Below, in pieces: positions 60,301 to 64,000 of a stretch of DNA of 64,000 bases. The stretch lies in NCBI GenBank assembly GCA_047967505.1, contig CM106538.1; one strand, given 5' to 3'. How positions within the stretch are numbered: the first letter of the stretch is position 1; each line of letters starts with the position of its first letter. The notes beneath the pieces are model-generated. The model had not been told where the DNA came from and made no database searches. It was given only the letters and a program-made list of their open reading frames with translations. The DNA comes from Dipteris shenzhenensis. Taxonomy: Eukaryota > Polypodiophyta > Polypodiopsida > Gleicheniales. The position numbers were made by a program, and so were the translations under genes.

Positions 60301-61558
60301 GGTTGAGAGAGAGATTCTTTGAGAGGGGAATTCCAGGAAATGGTTTTCGAAATGCTCATCAGAAGCAAAGTGTTTCAGATCTTAATCAGTATGAGAACTC
60401 ATTCTTTGTGTTTGGCAGCGACAGCACTCATGGCTGTGAAAAGAGAAAACCCACAAAGGCCTTAGTTGCCACAGCAGGTGGGGTTGTTAGCCCAAGGCCC
60501 CATAAGGGAAAGTTGCAAGGTGACGGAAGTATTGCTGCACAAATAACGTCAAGTGAATCTAGATGCATGAATAATTTTTTCTATAGTGGAAGATTTTTTG
60601 ACTTGAATGAGGAAGTAGAACGGGAGCTTGCTGAGGAGGAAGTATCTACTCCAAGTCGTGATAGCGAAAAGAAAAAGGGTACAAACAGGAAGCCAGAGCA
60701 TGCTTCCCCGGAAGCTCATAGAATATCATCAAAAATTCATCATGGGGTTTCCAACCCTCATGATGAGCAGTCGAAGAAGATCAATGGTGCAATTCGACCC
60801 CCAGTGCCAAAGTTGAACCTTCCCAAATCTGCAAGGAAAGGAGATGAAGCTTCTAGCTCCCCCAAAGAATCTTTTGAAGAACGGGCCATAGAAGATGTAA
60901 AGGCTAAGAAAAAACTGCATTTGGAAGTCAACCATTGCAAAAGTTCTGAAGTTACATGGGGGCTAGATAATTCTAGCAGCACTGATAAAACTTTTGGGAT
61001 GTCATACGAGAGTGAAAGATCAAAACGGCGCATTTATCGTGACTCCAAGCTTCATGTATTACTACTGGAGCTGTTTGTATCCCTTATGGTGACGCCACAG
61101 TAAGTGCAGCTGAAAAATCTTTATATTGCAGAGTTGTCTTTTCCGTATTTCCGGAATTGTGATATCAGCTTTGAAGCAGTATTGCCTTCTTGTACAACTT
61201 TTTCCCTGACTAATAAGAGTTACATGTAAGGCGTATGTGGTGTATTCAATTATAATTATTAGTGTCTGGTTTTGGACCATTTCCATGAAATTTCGGTATC
61301 AAATTCTGCTCTTGTTTAAATCAGCATCTGTCTCGCTATTGCCCTCTCTAAGGCATATTGTCAAAGTACATGACAGTTATGTGACAGACATTATTGCTAT
61401 ATAGAAAGACTTTGTTGTCTTACACTAGTGGCAATGTTTTTGTCTGATGCAGGGGCGGTTTGGAGACGTCCTATACAGATAGGTTCCCGATAGAGGGTCA
61501 AAAGATGAATGCTCCATTCTACCTCTTGTACCGTATCCTGCAGCTAAGGCAACTTTAA
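54348..61558 (+). CDS. Very large protein of unknown family, two exons
   Basis: Exon 1 is 54348-61099, open for 2250 codons; it ends at a consensus donor (CCACA then GTAAGT). Exon 2, 61453-61558, follows an acceptor (TCTGATGCAG), restores the frame across a split Gln codon and adds 34 further residues (ending LLYRILQLRQL), total 2285. The start has a strong context (GCCACCATG); short upstream ATGs exist. Residues 1-450 look globular and helical (LERHAYIAILEGLDFLVTL, VRQRGMRILLEILLGGGKGR). Middle blocks of helical, hydrophobic text (for example KFWVCITNYLSWLILESCQG near 1340) alternate with Ser-rich linkers. HCLCESCANRVV lies near 1584. The C-terminal part from about 1950 is polar and low complexity, with a basic stretch SPRSRQALRQRLRERFFERG and an acidic FFDLNEEVERELAEEE near 2082; the last 50 residues are hydrophobic again. 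I see no signal peptide or catalytic motif. Such length without any stop argues strongly for selection. I could not assign it; Mediator subunit 12 was considered and not supported. Confidence 0.85.
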
Positions 61559-61690
61559 TTTCTCATTTATAAAGCAAAGTTGAAGCTCTAATACCAATGT
61601 AATGGGCAAGAAGACTACACTGCTCTTTCACTAAGTGTGCTTGTGTTAACTACTGGGGTGCAAAAGCGCACATACTAACTGAGGGGAGGG
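61559..61690 (+). other. 3' flank of the giant gene
   Basis: About 130 bp between the predicted stop and a microsatellite. No polyadenylation signal of canonical form stands out. Further 3' exons cannot be excluded. Confidence 0.4.

Positions 61691-61691
<1 letters not shown>

Positions 61692-61758
<67 letters not shown>
61692..61758. repeat. (TA)n(TG)n(TA)n microsatellite
   Basis: TA-rich, then about 14 TG units, then TATATATA. It lies directly before the likely LINE 5' end. Confidence 0.95.
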
Positions 61759-61761
<3 letters not shown>

Positions 61762-61819
61762 AGGAGCGTGAGAGTGAGCGTGCGACGACGAGAGAGAGGA
61801 GAAAGAAAGCCCGGTCGTG

Positions 61820-62135
61820 AGAGCTCCGTACAGCTCCCCCGTCTGCTCCGTATACCTGTACGGTTGTCGTACAGGTACCGTACACCAGTACGGACAGCCC
61901 GCGCGATCATCTTGCCCCTTCTGCAGATCTTTGCGTCATCCCGCTCCAACCCTGCGTGTGTGTGCGTCGCCATCTTTTCCTTTCTCCATAACTCGACTTT
62001 GTGCATCCGTACATCTCCGTACATCGTAAACAGATCGTCCTCCGTCAACAGCTTCCTCTCTGCGTCATCGTCGTCCGTACCCCTGTACGGTCACCGTACG
62101 GCGACCGTACTTACGTTTTCCGTACAATTTCAGCC
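61820..62135. repeat. GTAC/CCGTAC cluster in the LINE 5' UTR
   Basis: I count 13 GTAC words in about 310 bp, most as CCGTAC or GTACGG, in three groups (61826-61893, 62007-62022, 62077-62127). Pairs such as CCTGTACGGT and ACCGTACGGCGACCGTAC form short palindromes. About one GTAC would be expected by chance. Confidence 0.8.
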
Positions 62136-62355
62136 CTGCTGTATAATCTGGCTTTTCTTTGGGGGTTTTCCTTTCGCCTTTCTTCCTTGCTGGTCTTCTG
62201 CCAACTCCTACCTATCCCCTTGATCTCTCCTTACTAGTCACACAATTCCTCTTCTCTCTTGTGGGCTTCTTCTGATTTTCCTTTGGGACTGTTTTTTTGG
62301 CTTTCGCCACCTTCTTACAGGTACTTCATCTTCAAGCTCCTTTTCTTACCAAGTC

Positions 62356-63591
62356 ATGGCAGAGTATTCATATGAAAAAACATTTCAAAAGGAGCGCTCG
62401 GCTCCCTGCAAGAAGCAAAAGCAGGTTGAGGGTCAGCATGACCCAATGCATGATACACTTGAGGCTCAACTAGTGTATGATGTAATGCATGAAGGATTTG
62501 CAGATACGAGAAAAGACTGGAAAGAATCGGTTCCCTCAGTTGGCCTCATGGTTGAGGTCGATGAAATTGTGGATCCAGTCAGAGAGTATGCCAAGAATGC
62601 AGTTATATTATTCTTTCCAGGCCGCATGCCACCTGCTGCAGAGATAGGCAACTGGCTGACACGCACTTTGGCTGGCTCTTTTGTTCGAAAGGTACACTAT
62701 GCAGCCAGGGGCTTTTTCGAGGTTATCATGGTGGATGAGATCCACAGACAAATGCTTTTGGAACATTCGCCTCTTTTTTTTGGACAGCAAATGGTGCATG
62801 TCTTGCCATGGTCTCCCACAAGGGACTTTCAGGCTTTAATCAGACACAGATGCCCAGTCTGGGTTGAAGTCGTTGATTTCCCCCAATGCATGGCCTCACT
62901 TTTGCCTAAAATTGCAGCCTCTTTAGGTAAAGTGGTTTGCCCACCACGGCCAAATGGCAATTCAAACAGATTTTGCATTCTCTGGGATACTGATAATCCC
63001 ACACCGGACTCTTATTCAGTCACGGTGAACAATGTGAACATGGGGAGTGCATTTTATAAACTCAAATGGGGTTTATTTGCAGGGGCCTGTTTTGAATGCA
63101 AAAAGTTTGGACACATGGCTTCACAGTGCCCACTGAACTCACATAAAATGCCTCATGTCACCTTGCCGGTACACATGCCTACTAAAGATGCTCCTACTCC
63201 AGTTGCCAACAAAAATAAAAACAGCAGACAGCATCCTGGAAGTCAGGAAAAAGGCAAAGATTCAGTAGTTAACAATACGAATCTTACTTCACATTCACCT
63301 CCTGTTACTCAGTCCATGCCCAAAGGAAAGCAACTTTCAACTGATGGCTGGCAGAGCCCAAGAAAAGTTATTTCTGCTCGAAGAATTCCACCCCCCCGCA
63401 CTTGGAATGGTGCATCTTCTAGCGGAAACACTCCAGAGATCAATACAGGAATTGGGATTACATGGGCTGCAGTAACAGCCAGCAGAACACTCTTCCCTGA
63501 AGAAGAGGTTGCTGCCTTGTTGTCCACTTCTCAGGTCACTACTTCTTCTCAGGGGCGAGGCCTCGACCCTGAGATAGAGATGCAAGGCTGA
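62356..63591 (+). CDS. LINE ORF1 (DUF4283-like, zinc knuckle)
   Basis: 411 codons, intact. Residues about 70-215 form a DUF4283-like RNA-binding region (NAVILFFPGRMPPAAEIGNW, YAARGFFEVIMVDE, HVLPWSPTRDF, CPVWVEVVDFP, ...GKVV). A CCHC knuckle follows at residues 245-258 (CFECKKFGHMASQC). The C-terminal 150 residues are polar and Lys/Ser/Pro-rich, as usual for an ORF1 tail. The product would coat the LINE transcript as a ribonucleoprotein. The ATG at 62356 opens the frame about 600 bp into the element. The same domain pair also occurs in stand-alone plant genes, but the following endonuclease frame makes the LINE reading firm. Confidence 0.88.
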   Translation: MAEYSYEKTFQKERSAPCKKQKQVEGQHDPMHDTLEAQLVYDVMHEGFADTRKDWKESVPSVGLMVEVDEIVDPVREYAKNAVILFFPGRMPPAAEIGNWLTRTLAGSFVRKVHYAARGFFEVIMVDEIHRQMLLEHSPLFFGQQMVHVLPWSPTRDFQALIRHRCPVWVEVVDFPQCMASLLPKIAASLGKVVCPPRPNGNSNRFCILWDTDNPTPDSYSVTVNNVNMGSAFYKLKWGLFAGACFECKKFGHMASQCPLNSHKMPHVTLPVHMPTKDAPTPVANKNKNSRQHPGSQEKGKDSVVNNTNLTSHSPPVTQSMPKGKQLSTDGWQSPRKVISARRIPPPRTWNGASSSGNTPEINTGIGITWAAVTASRTLFPEEEVAALLSTSQVTTSSQGRGLDPEIEMQG

Positions 63592-63646
63592 CCTCATACT
63601 TTTGCTGCTGTACATAGTTGTTACATTCCTATAAATATCTGTATAT
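63592..63646 (+). other. ORF1-ORF2 spacer (55 bp)
   Basis: ORF2 lies in a different frame from ORF1, so ORF2 would need reinitiation or another non-standard start. Confidence 0.6.
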
Positions 63647-64000
63647 ATGACTGCTCAAATCACATGTTTTACACTCAATGTACAGGGTATATGTGACAGT
63701 AGGAAATGGAAATCTGTGTGGCTGTACATCAACAGATTTCAGCCTGACATAGTGGCATTACAAGAGCACAACCAACATATTTATGCAGGCAAGACAGGAC
63801 ACTTCTGTGGGTATGACATTTTCTATGCTGGGCAGCACTCTTTCTCAGGGGTTGTCCTTCTGATCAAGCATGAGCTTCAACCAGTCATTGCGTTAAATGA
63901 CAACAAAGGTAGATGGCTTATTCTCCAATGCATTATCAGAGGAGAGGTGTTTGAATTTGCTTCAGTTTATGCACCTCAGTCATCTCGAGACAGAACTGTA
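63647..64000 (+). CDS. LINE ORF2, N-terminal endonuclease, cut by the window end
   Basis: 118 codons open to the last base. It starts MTAQITCFTLNVQGICDSRK and carries the early motifs of the exonuclease-endonuclease-phosphatase (APE-like) domain: N11 in LNVQG, E40 in DIVALQEH, SGVVLLIK, GRWLIL, and Y108 in SVYAPQS. This endonuclease nicks target DNA to prime reverse transcription. RT and zf-RVT should follow outside the window. The frame has no stop in the window and so is easy to miss. Confidence 0.9.
   Translation, partial: MTAQITCFTLNVQGICDSRKWKSVWLYINRFQPDIVALQEHNQHIYAGKTGHFCGYDIFYAGQHSFSGVVLLIKHELQPVIALNDNKGRWLILQCIIRGEVFEFASVYAPQSSRDRTV

Larger units (their letters stand above)
61759..64000 (+). 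mobile_element. LINE retrotransposon, 5' part, continues past the window
   Basis: A GC-rich 5' UTR, an intact ORF1 and the start of ORF2 in the order expected for plant L1-clade LINEs. No stop or frameshift is seen in the visible coding sequence, unlike every LTR element in the window. The 5' boundary is estimated from the end of the microsatellite and the change in base composition. The 3' end and target duplication lie outside. Confidence 0.8.

Noticed and set aside
54348-61103. Assigning the giant protein to Mediator subunit 12, another large Mediator subunit, or Virilizer
   Set aside because: The length is similar to plant MED12, but the N-terminal motifs and domain text I can recall for those families are not visible. 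Left as unknown.

Overview
This window is nuclear DNA of a land plant with a repeat-rich genome. The evidence is a CCT-motif transcription factor of the plant CMF class split by short GT-AG introns, Ty1/copia elements primed by the initiator-Met tRNA, Ty3/gypsy debris, a plant-type LINE whose ORF1 carries a DUF4283-like region and a zinc knuckle, and a fragment resembling a filament-like plant protein. I cannot name the species. The density of old, nested retroelements suggests a large genome such as a fern or gymnosperm, but that is a guess.

Layout. 1-7.6 kb: gypsy gag remains split by a complete but decayed copia element (1392-6920, two 352-bp LTRs), followed by a Pif1/Helitron-type helicase fragment. 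7.6-19 kb: a probable filament-like-protein gene fragment, a truncated copia element on the minus strand, a second copy of the gypsy gag/protease family, a free primer-binding site and two more minus-strand gag fragments. 20.3-28.6 kb: AT-rich intergenic DNA with a 13-bp minisatellite and long TG/AG microsatellites. 28.6-32.5 kb: a five-exon CCT-domain gene behind a purine-rich and a pyrimidine-rich repeat tract. 33.8-37.7 kb: two related non-autonomous gag-only LTR elements. 38.4-39.7 kb: a 5'-inverted (twin-primed) LINE piece with an 18-bp target duplication. 40 kb: a tRNA-Phe-like/SINE-like sequence. 41.5-50.2 kb: a second full copia element on the minus strand (42957-48860, CCCCC target duplication), with an unidentified repeat-bearing sequence, a copia gag start and a gypsy integrase remnant around it. 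52.7-54.2 kb: a degenerate tandem repeat carrying three G-boxes, directly upstream of a very large gene. 54348-61558: that gene, predicted at 2285 residues in two exons, family not recognised. 61.8-64.0 kb: the 5' half of a LINE with intact ORF1 and intact visible ORF2 endonuclease, running off the window.

Only two ordinary host genes are supported (CCT-domain gene, giant unknown gene), both on the plus strand and both with simple-sequence or tandem-repeat promoters. The rest is a layered transposon record. The older LTR elements differ between their LTRs almost wholly by transitions, and most of their premature stops look like CAG to TAG or CGA to TGA, as expected from deamination of methylated cytosine. 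The LINE at the right end shows no such damage and is probably much younger.
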